A stretch of 64,000 nucleotides of DNA from assembly GCF_023715225.1 (NCBI RefSeq), contig NZ_JAMBNS010000009.1, forward strand, positions 124,001-188,000, written 5' to 3'. Numbering within the stretch: position 1 is the stretch's first letter; each line of letters opens with the position of its first letter. Origin of the DNA: Robertmurraya korlensis (GTDB lineage Bacteria > Bacillota > Bacilli > Bacillales > Cytobacillaceae). Of the stretch, positions 43,037 to 52,796 are shown in pieces. The notes beneath the pieces were generated by a model that saw only the letters and a list, made by a program, of their open reading frames with translations, did no database searches and was not told where the DNA came from. A program made the position numbers and the translations under genes.

Positions 43037-43225
43037 ATGGGACAAAACCATCGTTTTCGTTCAGGTGATAAGGCACCAAACAATGGTGTCTATATAGAGA
43101 TTGGTGATACAGGTTCTATGGTTTCGAACCCGAAAAAAATTAAGTTAAAAGCAGGCGAACGCTTCCCAGAATCAACAAATGACGAGCGCCAATGGACATA
43201 CGCTCCAAAGTACACTCATAACTAA
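43037..43225 (+). CDS. yjzC: YjzC family small protein
   Basis: A 62-residue protein of the YjzC family: MGQNHRFRSGDKAPNNGVYI and the C-terminal RQWTYAPKYTHN. It looks like a small beta-rich domain with no membrane segment. Function unknown. AGAAAGGAG precedes the ATG. It follows argF as in B. subtilis. Confidence 0.9.
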   Translation: MGQNHRFRSGDKAPNNGVYIEIGDTGSMVSNPKKIKLKAGERFPESTNDERQWTYAPKYTHN

Positions 43226-43256
43226 GAAAGCCATCCTTTATGGATGGCTTTACTTA
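43226..43256 (+). terminator. Intrinsic terminator of yjzC
   Basis: AAGCCATCC and GGATGGCTT pair around a 5-nt loop, followed by a short T-containing tract. Confidence 0.75.
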
Positions 43257-43270
43257 TGCTAAAAATGGAT

Positions 43271-43306
43271 TATAATAGAAATGAATAAAGGTCAAAAATG
43301 GTCAAA
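43271..43306 (+). promoter_or_regulatory. CtsR operator and -10 of clpB
   Basis: GGTCAAAAATGGTCAAA at 43290-43306 is a perfect CtsR direct heptad repeat (RGTCAAANANRGTCAAA). It sits between a TATAAT (43271-43276) and the ribosome binding site of clpB. CtsR would block transcription until heat or protein stress. Confidence 0.93.
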
Positions 43307-43317
43307 GGAGGAGCCTA

Positions 43318-45903
43318 ATGGATTTTCAATCAATGACTGAGCGGGTACAGGTGGCGTTTTCGGAGGCTCAAGCGCTAGCCAGAAAATCAAACCATCAAGA
43401 GATTGATGAAGCTCACCTTTTTATTTCTCTTTTCAAAGAGCAGGACGGTTTAGCAACTATGATCATAGAACGTCTTCAGCTTTCAGTGGACCCGTACTTA
43501 GACCAGCTAGAGCAAATTAGAAAGAGAAAGCCCGAGGTATTAAGCGGTAATACACAAACCAATATATATATAACGTCTCTGCTTCAAAAACTTCTCCTTG
43601 AAGCAGAAAAAGAGAAGAATGCACTAGACGATCAATACATGTCTGTCGAACACTTATTGTTAGCAGCAGCCAGCGTACCTGAAACGACATTTAGTCAATA
43701 TTTAAAGAAACATAAAATTAATAAGGAAAGATTATTTGAAGTTATTGATGAGATTAGGGGGAATCAAAAGGTGACTTCACAGAATCCAGAATCAACCTAT
43801 GATGTATTAAATAAATATGGACGTGACTTAGTAGAAGAGGTAAAAAAGGGGAAGATTGATCCTGTTATTGGACGGGATGCGGAAATACGGAATGTGATTC
43901 GAATTTTGTCACGGAAAACCAAAAACAATCCTGTATTAATTGGAGAACCAGGAGTTGGGAAAACCGCTATTGTCGAGGGACTTGCTCAACGAATTGTAAG
44001 AAAGGATGTACCGGAAGGATTAAAGGATAAAACCGTCTTTTCACTTGATATGAGTGCTTTAATCGCAGGTGCAAAATTTCGAGGTGAGTTTGAGGAAAGA
44101 TTAAAGGCAGTATTAAATGAAGTTAAGAAGAGTGATGGTCGGATCCTTCTATTTATCGATGAGCTTCATACCATTGTAGGAGCTGGTAAGACAGAAGGAG
44201 CAATGGATGCTGGGAATATGTTAAAGCCGATGCTTGCTCGAGGAGAGCTGCATTGTATAGGTGCAACAACTCTTGATGAACATCGAAAATACATTGAAAA
44301 AGATCCTGCATTAGAGCGGCGTTTCCAACAGGTGGTCGTTAGGGAACCGAATGTGGAGGATACTATTTCAATTTTGAGAGGGTTAAAGGAACGATTTGAA
44401 ATTCATCACGGAGTAAATATTCATGATCGAGCAATCGTTACAGCAACTCTATTGTCTGATCGCTACATCACAGATCGCTTTTTGCCGGATAAAGCTATTG
44501 ATTTAATCGATGAAGCTTGTGCCTTGATTCGGACTGAAATTGACTCGATGCCAACCGAATTAGACGAAGTATCTCGGAGAGTCATGCAATTAGAGATAGA
44601 AGAAGCTGCATTAGTGAAAGAAGAAGATAGTCAGAGTAAAGAACGCCTTCATCTTCTACAAAAGGAACTGGCAGAGGTAAGGGAAAAAGTTGCTACAATG
44701 AAGGCTAAGTGGCTTATGGAAAAAGAAGGGATTCAAAAGGTCCAAGAAAAAAGAGAGCAATTAGAGAAATTAAGAAGAGAGCTTGAAGATGCAGAAAACC
44801 AATATGATTTAAATCGTGCCGCAGAACTTCGGCATGGGAAAATTCCGACAGCTGAAAAAGAGCTTGAACTGTTGGAGGAAGAAATGAATTCCAAGCAAGG
44901 GGAACGATTGCTTCGTGAAGAGGTTACAGAGGAGGAAATCGCAAATATCGTCTCTCGTTGGACAGGTATCCCTGTTGTGAAGTTAGTAGAGGGAGAAAGA
45001 GAGAAGCTTCTTCGGTTAGAAAGCATTTTACAAGAAAGGGTAGTTGGACAATCTGAAGCAGTTGAACTCGTTTCTGATGCCGTTTTACGAGCGCGAGCTG
45101 GAATTAAAGATCCCAACCGACCAATTGGGTCGTTTATTTTCCTCGGGCCAACAGGTGTTGGTAAAACAGAATTAGCAAAAGCACTTGCGCAAGTATTATT
45201 TGATAGCGAGGAACAAATCATTCGTATCGATATGTCTGAATACATGGAAAAGCATGCCGTTTCTAGATTAATTGGTGCACCTCCAGGGTATGTCGGTTAT
45301 GAAGAAGGTGGACAGCTTACTGAAGTGGTGAGAAGAAAGCCTTATTCAGTCATTCTATTAGATGAAATAGAGAAGGCTCATCCAGAAGTGTTTAATATAT
45401 TATTACAAATGTTAGATGATGGGAGAATTACCGATTCTCAAGGAAGAACGGTAGATTTTAAAAATACAATTATTATTATGACCTCCAACATTGGTTCTCA
45501 TATATTGTTAGAAAACCAATCCAATAAGGATGAGGGAAAGGAAAGAGTCCTTCAGTTATTAAGAACTCATTTCCGCCCGGAATTTTTAAATCGAATTGAC
45601 GAAATAATTACCTTTAATCCTTTAGATATATCAGCGATTAAAGAAATTGTTAGCAAATTAATAAAGGAATTAAGTCATCGGGTCAAGGAACAAAATATAC
45701 ACGTGGAAATATCGGATACGGCAAGAGAGTATATTGCTACACATGGATTTGATCCTGTATACGGTGCTAGACCTTTAAAAAGATTTATTCAGCGGAATAT
45801 AGAGACCCTATTAGCCAGGGAAATTATTTCAGGTAAAGTTAAGGAGAAAAACACTGTACAGATTGAATTGGTAGACGGTAAAATAAAATTAAATATCGTT
45901 TGA
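43318..45903 (+). CDS. clpB: ATP-dependent disaggregase ClpB
   Basis: An 861-residue Hsp100 chaperone. Order: Clp N domain (1-145), AAA1 with Walker [14 protein letters not shown] and Walker B LFIDELHT, a long coiled-coil middle domain (about 410-530, rich in Glu/Lys heptads), AAA2 with [14 protein letters not shown] and [13 protein letters not shown], and the C-terminal small domain. The middle domain marks it as ClpB rather than ClpC, so it should resolve aggregates with DnaK rather than feed ClpP. B. subtilis has no ClpB. A CtsR site directly upstream controls it. Confidence 0.97.
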   Translation: MDFQSMTERVQVAFSEAQALARKSNHQEIDEAHLFISLFKEQDGLATMIIERLQLSVDPYLDQLEQIRKRKPEVLSGNTQTNIYITSLLQKLLLEAEKEKNALDDQYMSVEHLLLAAASVPETTFSQYLKKHKINKERLFEVIDEIRGNQKVTSQNPESTYDVLNKYGRDLVEEVKKGKIDPVIGRDAEIRNVIRILSRKTKNNPVLIGEPGVGKTAIVEGLAQRIVRKDVPEGLKDKTVFSLDMSALIAGAKFRGEFEERLKAVLNEVKKSDGRILLFIDELHTIVGAGKTEGAMDAGNMLKPMLARGELHCIGATTLDEHRKYIEKDPALERRFQQVVVREPNVEDTISILRGLKERFEIHHGVNIHDRAIVTATLLSDRYITDRFLPDKAIDLIDEACALIRTEIDSMPTELDEVSRRVMQLEIEEAALVKEEDSQSKERLHLLQKELAEVREKVATMKAKWLMEKEGIQKVQEKREQLEKLRRELEDAENQYDLNRAAELRHGKIPTAEKELELLEEEMNSKQGERLLREEVTEEEIANIVSRWTGIPVVKLVEGEREKLLRLESILQERVVGQSEAVELVSDAVLRARAGIKDPNRPIGSFIFLGPTGVGKTELAKALAQVLFDSEEQIIRIDMSEYMEKHAVSRLIGAPPGYVGYEEGGQLTEVVRRKPYSVILLDEIEKAHPEVFNILLQMLDDGRITDSQGRTVDFKNTIIIMTSNIGSHILLENQSNKDEGKERVLQLLRTHFRPEFLNRIDEIITFNPLDISAIKEIVSKLIKELSHRVKEQNIHVEISDTAREYIATHGFDPVYGARPLKRFIQRNIETLLAREIISGKVKEKNTVQIELVDGKIKLNIV

Positions 45904-45908
45904 TCAAA

Positions 45909-45947
45909 TTAAAAAAGTCATCCCTCAAATATGGATGACTTTTTTCA
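45909..45947. terminator. Bidirectional terminator between clpB and yjzD
   Basis: A 12-bp stem (AAAAAGTCATCC with GGATGACTTTTT) lies between convergent genes, with A and T tracts on the two sides. Confidence 0.9.
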
Positions 45948-45964
45948 AACATTTTTTAGTAAGA

Positions 45965-46153
45965 TTAATGTGATTCATGACCGCTTGGCTCATTCGGTAA
46001 TACAGCACCAATAACAAAAATTAGTACCGCAACAATCACTCCAACGATGGCACCGGTTTCAAAATGAAACGCAACTCCAATCATGGACGAAACGACGTAT
46101 GAAAGCATTTGTACTAATAAGAACGTCCAGAAAAATGTCCAAAAGTAACTCAT
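45965..46153 (-). CDS. yjzD: YjzD-like small membrane protein (DUF2929)
   Basis: A 62-residue protein with two transmembrane helices (FFWTFLLVQMLSYVVSSMIG and GAIVGVIVAVLIFVIGAVLP) and a short His-containing tail. It matches the DUF2929/YjzD group by length and layout. Function unknown. The ATG at 46153 follows GAGGTG; a GTG three codons upstream falls within that site. Confidence 0.8.
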   Translation of the reverse strand: MSYFWTFFWTFLLVQMLSYVVSSMIGVAFHFETGAIVGVIVAVLIFVIGAVLPNEPSGHESH

Positions 46154-46342
46154 TTTTTTCACCTCTTACATATTGAAATCTTCATTCATCTTACCATATC
46201 GCTATAAAATAATAAATGAATATTGACAAAACAAAGTAGAATTTTATCAGTTAATCCACCGAATTTAGGCTAATCTCCCTTTCATTTTAAATAATGATTC
46301 ATACATTATTATGAGCAAAATGACGTTGAAGGAGTTTTTAGT

Positions 46343-47080
46343 ATGGAGAACCGAAACTTTAAACTGGATACCGAATGGAATATGATTCATTATCCCGAAA
46401 AACCACGCGGTTTCGGTATCTTAATTATTGGTGACGAAAGACATTTTGTTGATGAGAAAAATAGTTTTTGGACGCAGAATGAAGGGAAATGGACACTCAT
46501 TCAGAAACTTAGAGAATCAGGATACACGGTCTTTTATTCCAACCTTTACGGAAAAAATTGGGGAAGTGACAAGGCAGTTAAGCTAGCGAAAAGACTCTAT
46601 GAGTATATTATTCGTACTGAAATAATTAATGAAAATATTCATATTTTAGCTGAAGGCATGGGAGCACTTGTTGCCTTAAAGCTTATTGATATGATGGAGG
46701 AGAATATCCGTTCAACCGTGCTTATCAACCCTATTCTTTCTTTAAAAGACCATTTAGAGCAGGAAAAGGAGCATAAATTCTTTTATAAGAAGCTTATGAG
46801 AGAACTGTCTCAATCCTACGAACAAGAGCATCATCAGATTGTTGAGTTACTAATCAGTGAGCAGGGTGACCAACATGTGAAGCCTAAAACCCCAACGAAG
46901 ATTATTCATGTCCTGTCTGGAAATCGTGCCTATAAGCAATCCAATTTACTCAAAGAATTATCTGTGAAGTGGGAGGATTCAAATGCTCCTGTTACTGTGT
47001 GTTATATGCTGCCAGAGAAAAAACAACAAATCGCTCAACAAGTTACAAAATTTTTAAAACAACATGAAAAAGTATTGTAA
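46343..47080 (+). CDS. yjaU: YjaU-like alpha/beta-fold protein
   Basis: A 245-residue protein at the position of B. subtilis yjaU. The middle part reads like an alpha/beta hydrolase: NIHILAEGMGALVALKLI has the elbow shape but Glu-Gly-Met-Gly in place of Gly-x-Ser-x-Gly, so the usual nucleophile Ser is missing. It may therefore be non-catalytic. C-terminal residues (TKIIHVLSGNRAYKQ) continue the fold. AAGGAG precedes the ATG. Confidence 0.75.
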   Translation: MENRNFKLDTEWNMIHYPEKPRGFGILIIGDERHFVDEKNSFWTQNEGKWTLIQKLRESGYTVFYSNLYGKNWGSDKAVKLAKRLYEYIIRTEIINENIHILAEGMGALVALKLIDMMEENIRSTVLINPILSLKDHLEQEKEHKFFYKKLMRELSQSYEQEHHQIVELLISEQGDQHVKPKTPTKIIHVLSGNRAYKQSNLLKELSVKWEDSNAPVTVCYMLPEKKQQIAQQVTKFLKQHEKVL

Positions 47081-47103
47081 TAAGGAACTAAGAATAGTGG
47101 TGA

Positions 47104-47150
47104 CTCCCTGCGCATATACTGGTATATCGAGTAACAGGGAGGCTTTTTTT
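47104..47150 (+). promoter_or_regulatory. Hairpin with T tract abutting the yjaV start
   Basis: CTCCCTG (47104-47110) pairs with CAGGGAG (47135-47141), with an inner ATATAC/GTATAT stem, followed by seven T ending directly at the yjaV ATG. It has the form of an intrinsic terminator, and its 3' arm includes the GGGAGG ribosome binding site. It could terminate yjaU transcripts or hide the yjaV start. Confidence 0.6.
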
Positions 47151-47663
47151 ATGGACAAGGTACTTGTACTTGGGGCTTTAGGTGAGATCGGATTTAAAAT
47201 GACCGCTTTATTATTAGAAGAAGGCTATGAAGTAAGAGGGATTCATCTTCAATCAGGAGACGAGACGGTTTATAACAATAGAAGAATGGAGATAGGAAGA
47301 AATGCGAATTTTGAAGAAATCGGTTTAAATGAGTGGGTTCAACAAGATGATCTCATTACAACATCAACGGTGGTATTTTTGAATAGCTTTGATGAAAACG
47401 TAAAGCGTGTTTGGATGGATGAAAATAGTCATGTAAAAAGAAAGCTACAGGCAATATCTTCAAATACTAAATCCTCAATTGTATTTATTCACCCTTTCAC
47501 AGAGTGGGAGAAACGAAATCTTAATGAGTATGAGGAAAATGTAATGTGCTTTTTTGTGTCGTTGCCCCATGAAGTGAAGAGTAGTCATGTAGGTGAAGAA
47601 TCTGAACGAAAAGAGTTTTCTTCCATTTTTAAAGCCATAATGGACGTAGTTGGTATGTGGTAA
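47151..47663 (+). CDS. yjaV: YjaV-like protein with NAD-binding-like start
   Basis: A 170-residue protein starting MDKVLVLGALGEIGFKMTALLLE, a GxxGxxG nucleotide-binding start, but too short for a full dehydrogenase and without a catalytic Tyr/Lys pair. It corresponds in place to B. subtilis yjaV; function unknown. The ATG at 47151 is eight bases after GGGAGG, which is inside the hairpin described at 47104-47150. The frame is open upstream into yjaU, but no ribosome binding site supports a longer form. Confidence 0.75.
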   Translation: MDKVLVLGALGEIGFKMTALLLEEGYEVRGIHLQSGDETVYNNRRMEIGRNANFEEIGLNEWVQQDDLITTSTVVFLNSFDENVKRVWMDENSHVKRKLQAISSNTKSSIVFIHPFTEWEKRNLNEYEENVMCFFVSLPHEVKSSHVGEESERKEFSSIFKAIMDVVGMW

Positions 47664-47775
47664 AACAAAAAAAACTTTTCATTCTTTATATGTTAAAGGT
47701 AGAATGTAATAGATATATAGTAAGTGATTGGACTTTCATTTTAGTTGACTGTCCTTTTGAAAGGCGGAAAAGAAA

Positions 47776-48738
47776 ATGCGTAAAATGTTTGTTCGGGTTG
47801 GAGTATTACTTCTTTTATGCCTGTCCTTCCTGACAAGCTGTGGACAACCTATGTCTTCTGGCGAGCTTAAAAAGGTCGGATTATTGGTGCCAGAAACCAT
47901 TAACGATCAGGTTTGGGGGACTAAAGGGTATAAAGGAATGTTAAAAATTCAATCCCGTTTTAAAGTTGACGTTTATTATAAAGAAGACATGAACTCAGAG
48001 GCAATCGTGGAAAGAGCGGTAAAAGAGTTTCAACAAAAAGGAGTTAATCTCATTTTTGGACATGGCAACGAGTATGGTCCTTATTTTAATAATCTAGCAG
48101 AAAAATACCCTGAAATACATTTTGTCAGTTTTAACAGTGATGCTCATGAGGAAAATACTACTAGCTTAAACTTTGAAGCATATGCTATGGGTTTTTTTGG
48201 TGGAATGGTAGCAGGGAAAATGACAAAAACAAATGAAATAGGGATTATTGCTGCATATGAATGGCAGCCAGAAGTAAAAGGATTTCTTGAGGGAGCACAA
48301 TACCAAAATAAGGATGTAGCTGTACAAATCGATTATGTCGGCCATTGGGATGATGATGATAAGGCCTTAAGCTTTTTGGATCATATGATAAAGAACAAGG
48401 TGGATGTAATCTATCCAGCTGGTGACGGATACAATGTGCCAGTTATTGAGAAAATAAAAGAAAACGGATTGTATGCAATAGGGTTTATTTCCGATCAGTC
48501 TGATTTAGGGGAATCAACGGTTCTAACTAGTACCGTTCAGCATGTAGATAAACTATATGAATTAGTTGCTGAAAAATTCAGTAAAAACGAGTTGAAATCA
48601 GGAAACCTATCCTTTGATTTTCAAGATCATGTGATTTCCTTAGGGAAGTTCAGTCCTGATGTGGATCAAGCATTTGAGGATGAAATAACAGCTTTAATTA
48701 CTAAGTATAAAGAAACGGGTAAATTGCCAAATCAATAG
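47776..48738 (+). CDS. med: Med, BMP-family lipoprotein (competence-related)
   Basis: A 320-residue lipoprotein with a signal peptide and lipobox FLTSC (lipidated Cys22), then a periplasmic-binding-protein fold of the BMP/PnrA type (LIFGHGNEYGPYF, FVSFNSDAHE, IYPAGDGYNVPVI). In B. subtilis Med promotes comK expression and lies upstream of comZ, as here. The ligand is unknown; BMP proteins often bind nucleosides. It ends 13 bp before comZ. Confidence 0.9.
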   Translation: MRKMFVRVGVLLLLCLSFLTSCGQPMSSGELKKVGLLVPETINDQVWGTKGYKGMLKIQSRFKVDVYYKEDMNSEAIVERAVKEFQQKGVNLIFGHGNEYGPYFNNLAEKYPEIHFVSFNSDAHEENTTSLNFEAYAMGFFGGMVAGKMTKTNEIGIIAAYEWQPEVKGFLEGAQYQNKDVAVQIDYVGHWDDDDKALSFLDHMIKNKVDVIYPAGDGYNVPVIEKIKENGLYAIGFISDQSDLGESTVLTSTVQHVDKLYELVAEKFSKNELKSGNLSFDFQDHVISLGKFSPDVDQAFEDEITALITKYKETGKLPNQ

Positions 48739-48751
48739 GAGGAATAACAAC

Positions 48752-48940
48752 ATGTCTCAAGACAAAACAATGGAATTTATGGGAATTGCTATGAAATATT
48801 TACCGGAGGCTAAGGAGCAACTAGAAAATGCAGGTATTGAATTATCTATGGAGCTCATTCAACCATTTATGACGTTGTTTACGAAAGTTATGCAGGAAGC
48901 ATATGAACTTGGCGTAAAAGATGCAAAGCATGAGGAATAA
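48752..48940 (+). CDS. comZ: Competence protein ComZ
   Basis: A 62-residue helical protein matching ComZ: MEFMGIAMKYLPEAKEQLEN and FMTLFTKVMQEAYELGVKDA. In B. subtilis it lowers comG expression and shares a transcript with med. AGGAGG precedes the ATG. Confidence 0.92.
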   Translation: MSQDKTMEFMGIAMKYLPEAKEQLENAGIELSMELIQPFMTLFTKVMQEAYELGVKDAKHEE

Positions 48941-48988
48941 AAACAAGGCTGATTCTCTAACAATAGAGGTATCAGCCTTGTTTTATTT
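48940..48988. terminator. Bidirectional terminator of comZ
   Basis: A 14-bp stem (AAAACAAGGCTGAT with ATCAGCCTTGTTTT) has a partly paired inner loop and lies between convergent genes. Confidence 0.85.
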
Positions 48989-49319
48989 ATTTTTTAGAGT
49001 TTAAAAATGATGAAATGACCGGCTTGATTTGCTTATATAAAGGTTTCAGGCTTTGTGCAGATGTCATTAACGTGTCAAAATGATTCATAAGTTCGGGTAT
49101 ATTTACATTGTTGATTGCTTTTTCGATGGCAGTTTGGCTTTTAGGAGAAGTATTCAAAGAGTCGTCTTTAGGGTGTGACCTTCTTTTTCCAAAAAGCCAT
49201 TCATGCTCGGACATTCCTTCAACACTTTCCATTTGCTCCGTCTCTTGATTGGGTTCTCTTCTCGATGGAAACATTAGTGTTGAAAAGGGATCTCTTTCAT
49301 CTTTTTTACTCAGCATCAT
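48987..49319 (-). CDS. Hypothetical protein (YppG/YqfQ-like appearance)
   Basis: A 110-residue charged protein. The first 70 residues are polar and look disordered. The last 40 (NIPELMNHFDTLMTSAQSLK and the following PLYKQIKPVISSFLNSKK) form amphipathic helices like those of small spore-coat-associated proteins such as YppG/YqfQ, but the resemblance is by eye only. AAAGGAGG precedes two adjacent ATG codons, either of which may be used. It lies between comZ and fabH, where B. subtilis has the unrelated-looking yjzB. Confidence 0.6.
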   Translation of the reverse strand: MMLSKKDERDPFSTLMFPSRREPNQETEQMESVEGMSEHEWLFGKRRSHPKDDSLNTSPKSQTAIEKAINNVNIPELMNHFDTLMTSAQSLKPLYKQIKPVISSFLNSKK

Positions 49320-49441
49320 TCTACCTCCTTTCGCCCTTATTAATAGGGTATGAAAAGGAATTTAGAATGTATGGACGATAGAAGGGAAATGAGCATAAAT
49401 AGGATAAAAAGATTGATAAAACGGGGAACTACTGTTAAAAT

Positions 49442-49460
49442 TTTAGTACCAAGTCATAAT
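49442..49460 (+). promoter_or_regulatory. FapR-like operator before fabH
   Basis: TTAGTACC at 49443-49450 is a perfect half of the FapR site (TTAGTACCTRATACTAA). The second half (TCATAAT) is degenerate. The place, 45-60 bp upstream of fabH, agrees with FapR control of fabHA-fabF in B. subtilis. Confidence 0.65.
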
Positions 49461-49499
49461 AATTGATAATAAAGTTAGTTATATAAAGGAGCTGGGAAC

Positions 49500-50432
49500 A
49501 TGAAGGCGGGAATTATCGGTATTGGTAGATGTCTTCCAGATAAAGTGTTAACAAACGCTGATTTAGAAAAAATGGTTGATACCTCTGATGAATGGATTCG
49601 CACACGAACAGGTATTGAAGAAAGAAGAATAGCTGAAAAGGGCGTTAATACATCGGATTTAGGCTTCGAAGCTGCAAAAAAAGCCATTGAAGATGCAGAA
49701 ATTTCAGCTGAAGAAATTGGCTTAATACTAGTAGCAACGGTGACACCGGATCAACCGTTTCCTTCTGTTGCTTGTATGTTACAAGAGAAATTAGGCGCTG
49801 TAAATGCTGCAGCAATGGATATTAGTGCGGCATGTGCAGGATTTATGTACGGAATGATTACCGCTAAACAGTTTATTGAGAGTGACAGCTATAAATATGT
49901 GTTAGTAGTTGGTGTTGAGAAATTATCAAAAATTACGGATTGGCAAGACCGAAATACAGCTGTATTGTTTGGTGATGGAGCCGGGGCAGTAGTTATGGGA
50001 AAGGTAACGGAAGGTAGAGGTATACTGTCTTTCGAGCTGGGAGCTGACGGTACAGGTGGAAAGCATCTTTACCAGGAAGATTACATCGTTATGAATGGTA
50101 GAGAGGTATTTAAATTCGCGGTCAGACAAATGGGAGAAAGTAGCGTGAATGTTCTTGAGAAGGCTGGGCTTTCAAAGGAAGACGTTGACTTCTTAATTCC
50201 ACATCAGGCGAATATTCGAATTATGGAGGCTTCGAGACAAAGACTAGAGCTTCCTGAAGAAAAGATGTCGAAAACAGTTGATAAATATGGAAATACTTCA
50301 GCAGCATCCATTCCGATTTCATTGGTGGAAGAGGTAGAAGCTGGTAAAATAAAAGAGGATGACCTGATCGTTATGGTAGGCTTTGGCGGAGGATTAACTT
50401 GGGGTGCCATTGCCATGCGTTGGGGCAAGTAA
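49500..50432 (+). CDS. fabH: Beta-ketoacyl-ACP synthase III FabH
   Basis: A 310-residue KAS III that starts fatty acid synthesis by condensing an acyl-CoA primer with malonyl-ACP. Catalytic triad: Cys112 in SAACAGF, His in IPHQANIRI, Asn in [10 protein letters not shown]. As a Bacillus FabH it probably prefers branched primers. AAAGGAG precedes the ATG. fabF follows after about 50 bp, one operon under a FapR-like site. Confidence 0.97.
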   Translation: MKAGIIGIGRCLPDKVLTNADLEKMVDTSDEWIRTRTGIEERRIAEKGVNTSDLGFEAAKKAIEDAEISAEEIGLILVATVTPDQPFPSVACMLQEKLGAVNAAAMDISAACAGFMYGMITAKQFIESDSYKYVLVVGVEKLSKITDWQDRNTAVLFGDGAGAVVMGKVTEGRGILSFELGADGTGGKHLYQEDYIVMNGREVFKFAVRQMGESSVNVLEKAGLSKEDVDFLIPHQANIRIMEASRQRLELPEEKMSKTVDKYGNTSAASIPISLVEEVEAGKIKEDDLIVMVGFGGGLTWGAIAMRWGK

Positions 50433-50480
50433 TTATTTAAGTTATAATATTTATTAAAGAAATCAAAGGAGTTGCCAGAC

Positions 50481-51719
50481 ATGACAAAGAAAAGAGTTGT
50501 TGTAACAGGAGTTGGCGCTGTTACTCCAGTTGGTAATAATGTTGAAACAGCATGGAACAATGTATTAGCAGGTGTATCGGGTGTAGGACCGCTTACAAGA
50601 CTGAATGCAGATGAATACCCAGCAAAAGTAGCTGCAGAGGTAAAGGACTTCCAAGTTGAAGATTTTATTGATAAAAAAGATGCTAGAAAAATGGATCGTT
50701 TCACCCATTATGCAATAGCAGCAGCAAAGATGGCGGTTGAAGACTCAGGACTTGAGATTAATGACAGCAACTCGCATCATATTGGTGTTTGGATTGGATC
50801 AGGTATCGGAGGAATGGAGACTTTTGAAAGTCAGTATGAGACGTTTTTAAGTCGAGGTTATCGAAGAGTCAGTCCGTTCTTTGTACCGATGATGATTCCG
50901 GATATGGCAACAGGCCAGGTTTCAATTATGCTAGGAGCAAGAGGATTTAACTCTTGTACAGTAACTGCTTGTGCAACAGGTACTAATTCAATCGGTGATG
51001 CCTTTAAGGTTATTCAGCGAGGAGATGCAGTTGCTATGGTAACTGGTGGAGCGGAGGCACCTATTACAAAAATGTCTGTCGCAGGTTTTTGTGCAAACAC
51101 GGCACTATCAACGAACCCAGACCCAAGTAAGGCAAGTCGTCCTTTTGATTTAAATCGTGATGGTTTTGTTATTGGAGAAGGAGCAGGAATTGTCGTATTA
51201 GAAGAATTGGAGCATGCTCTAGCTCGTGGGGCAAAAATCTATGCAGAAATCGTTGGCTATGGAGCAACAGGTGATGCCTACCATATTACTGCACCAGCAC
51301 CAGGTGGAGAAGGTGGAGCGCGCGCAATGAAAATGGCGATCAACGATGCCGGTTTAAACGTCAATGAAGTGGACTACGTGAACGCACATGGAACAAGTAC
51401 GGATTACAATGACCGCTTTGAAACATTAGCTCTTAAAGAAGTGTTTGGTGAACATGCGTATAAGCTTGCAGTGAGTTCAACAAAGTCTATGACGGGGCAC
51501 TTGCTTGGAGCAGCAGGGGGAGTTGAAGCAATCTTTAGTGTATTAGCGATTAAAGAAGGCATGATTCCACCTACAATTAACTATGAAACACCAGACCCAG
51601 AATGTGATTTAGACTATGTACCAAATGAAGCTAGAAAACAAGAAGTACAAGTAGCAATGAGTAATTCACTTGGCTTTGGTGGTCATAACGCTACAATCGT
51701 TTTTAAAGCATATAAGTAA
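50481..51719 (+). CDS. fabF: Beta-ketoacyl-ACP synthase II FabF
   Basis: A 412-residue KAS II that elongates acyl-ACP. Active-site Cys in [13 protein letters not shown], His in [11 protein letters not shown], and the second His with nearby Lys in [15 protein letters not shown]. It is complete. The ATG at 50481 follows AAAGGAG; a TTG three codons upstream is not needed. It ends at a terminator. Confidence 0.97.
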   Translation: MTKKRVVVTGVGAVTPVGNNVETAWNNVLAGVSGVGPLTRLNADEYPAKVAAEVKDFQVEDFIDKKDARKMDRFTHYAIAAAKMAVEDSGLEINDSNSHHIGVWIGSGIGGMETFESQYETFLSRGYRRVSPFFVPMMIPDMATGQVSIMLGARGFNSCTVTACATGTNSIGDAFKVIQRGDAVAMVTGGAEAPITKMSVAGFCANTALSTNPDPSKASRPFDLNRDGFVIGEGAGIVVLEELEHALARGAKIYAEIVGYGATGDAYHITAPAPGGEGGARAMKMAINDAGLNVNEVDYVNAHGTSTDYNDRFETLALKEVFGEHAYKLAVSSTKSMTGHLLGAAGGVEAIFSVLAIKEGMIPPTINYETPDPECDLDYVPNEARKQEVQVAMSNSLGFGGHNATIVFKAYK

Positions 51720-51723
51720 AATG

Positions 51724-51758
51724 AAACAGAGTGGAGTAATATCCGCTCTGTTTTTTTT
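51724..51758 (+). terminator. Intrinsic terminator of fabH-fabF
   Basis: AACAGAGTGGA and TCCGCTCTGTT form an 11-bp stem with one T-G pair, followed by eight T. Confidence 0.9.
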
Positions 51759-51829
51759 ATGGCATTAATCAAGTTTTGGTTATTTTTTCATAATATGCTA
51801 TTACATTGTAAAAGAAATGGGGGAGTTGG

Positions 51830-52618
51830 GTGGTAGTTGCACGTACGGATGAATGGCTAGATAAAGAGTTTTCGAATCCTGTTGCTATATGTGAAAGATT
51901 TTTAAAAGAGTTTGACGAAAGTGATTCAAAACCTATATATGAATATCTTTCCTCGTTTGGTATGTATCGGCCAAACCGTTCAAGCTTTCAAACATTTGAG
52001 AGATTAAAAAAGAAGAAAACATGGGAAACGATTAACAATATTTATGAAAAGTATAGAAAAAAGTGGATTGGCCCACCCGTGAATATCTATATTTTCCCTA
52101 TTACTCAATCAAACAATACTTTTTTTAGAGAACGCAAAACAAGAAAATCTGGGGTTTCTTTTCCTGATAGAATGTTTTTGTTTATCGGAGATTATGAGGA
52201 TGAAAATGAATTAGAGGCATTATTTGTTCATGAATACCATCATGTGTGCCGGATGAAAAAACAAAACAGGAATCCGTTAAAGTATACTTTACTAGACTCC
52301 ATTATTTTAGAAGGATTAGCAGAATTAGAAGTAGAAAAAAACTGTGGAGCAGATTATTTGGCTGATTGGTGTCAATTTTATAGTAAGGAAGATATAGAAA
52401 TGTACATGAAGAAATATATCATGCCCAATTTAATATTAAAAAAAACAGATAAACAGCATGATCAATTATTATTTGGTTTTGGTGCATATCCAAAACTATT
52501 AGGTTATGCATGTGGGTATTACCTTGTTAGAAAGTCTTACAAGGAAAATTACTTTTCTACAAAAATGTCATTTACAATTCCAGGAAAATATTTTATTACG
52601 AAATACGAAGAAACCTAG
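51830..52618 (+). CDS. yjaZ: YjaZ, DUF2268 putative zinc protease
   Basis: A 262-residue protein of the DUF2268 family. HEYHH at residues 134-138 is an HExxH zinc motif, and EGLAELEVEK about 38 residues later supplies the probable third ligand. There is no signal peptide, so it should be intracellular. The substrate is unknown. The GTG start is close behind GGGGGAG. It stands between fabF and the app operon, as in B. subtilis. Confidence 0.9.
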   Translation: MVVARTDEWLDKEFSNPVAICERFLKEFDESDSKPIYEYLSSFGMYRPNRSSFQTFERLKKKKTWETINNIYEKYRKKWIGPPVNIYIFPITQSNNTFFRERKTRKSGVSFPDRMFLFIGDYEDENELEALFVHEYHHVCRMKKQNRNPLKYTLLDSIILEGLAELEVEKNCGADYLADWCQFYSKEDIEMYMKKYIMPNLILKKTDKQHDQLLFGFGAYPKLLGYACGYYLVRKSYKENYFSTKMSFTIPGKYFITKYEET

Positions 52619-52644
52619 TTGTATCAAGGGGTTCAAATATACTT

Positions 52645-52672
52645 TAAAGCCTTAAAGTAGAGGCTTTTTTTG
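52645..52672 (+). terminator. Intrinsic terminator after yjaZ
   Basis: AAAGCCT and AGGCTTT form a 7-bp stem followed by a T tract. Confidence 0.7.
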
Positions 52673-52713
52673 TTTTTTCAATAACTTGAATGTTTTCAAT
52701 TGTTAAAAAAATC

Positions 52714-52742
52714 TTGCAATTGTCATTTAACTGTAATAATAT
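52714..52742 (+). promoter_or_regulatory. Promoter of the app operon
   Basis: TTGCAA (52714-52719) and TAATAT (52737-52742) are separated by 17 bases, 55 bp upstream of appD. Confidence 0.65.
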
Positions 52743-52796
52743 TTTAATCAAATAGACCAATTGACTGAATAATTAAAAAAACGTAAGAGGTGTCCG

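Noticed and set aside
44733-45245. 170-codon minus-strand frame inside clpB
   Set aside because: It lies opposite a highly conserved AAA region, has no ribosome binding site and a Ser/Arg-rich composition typical of antisense frames.
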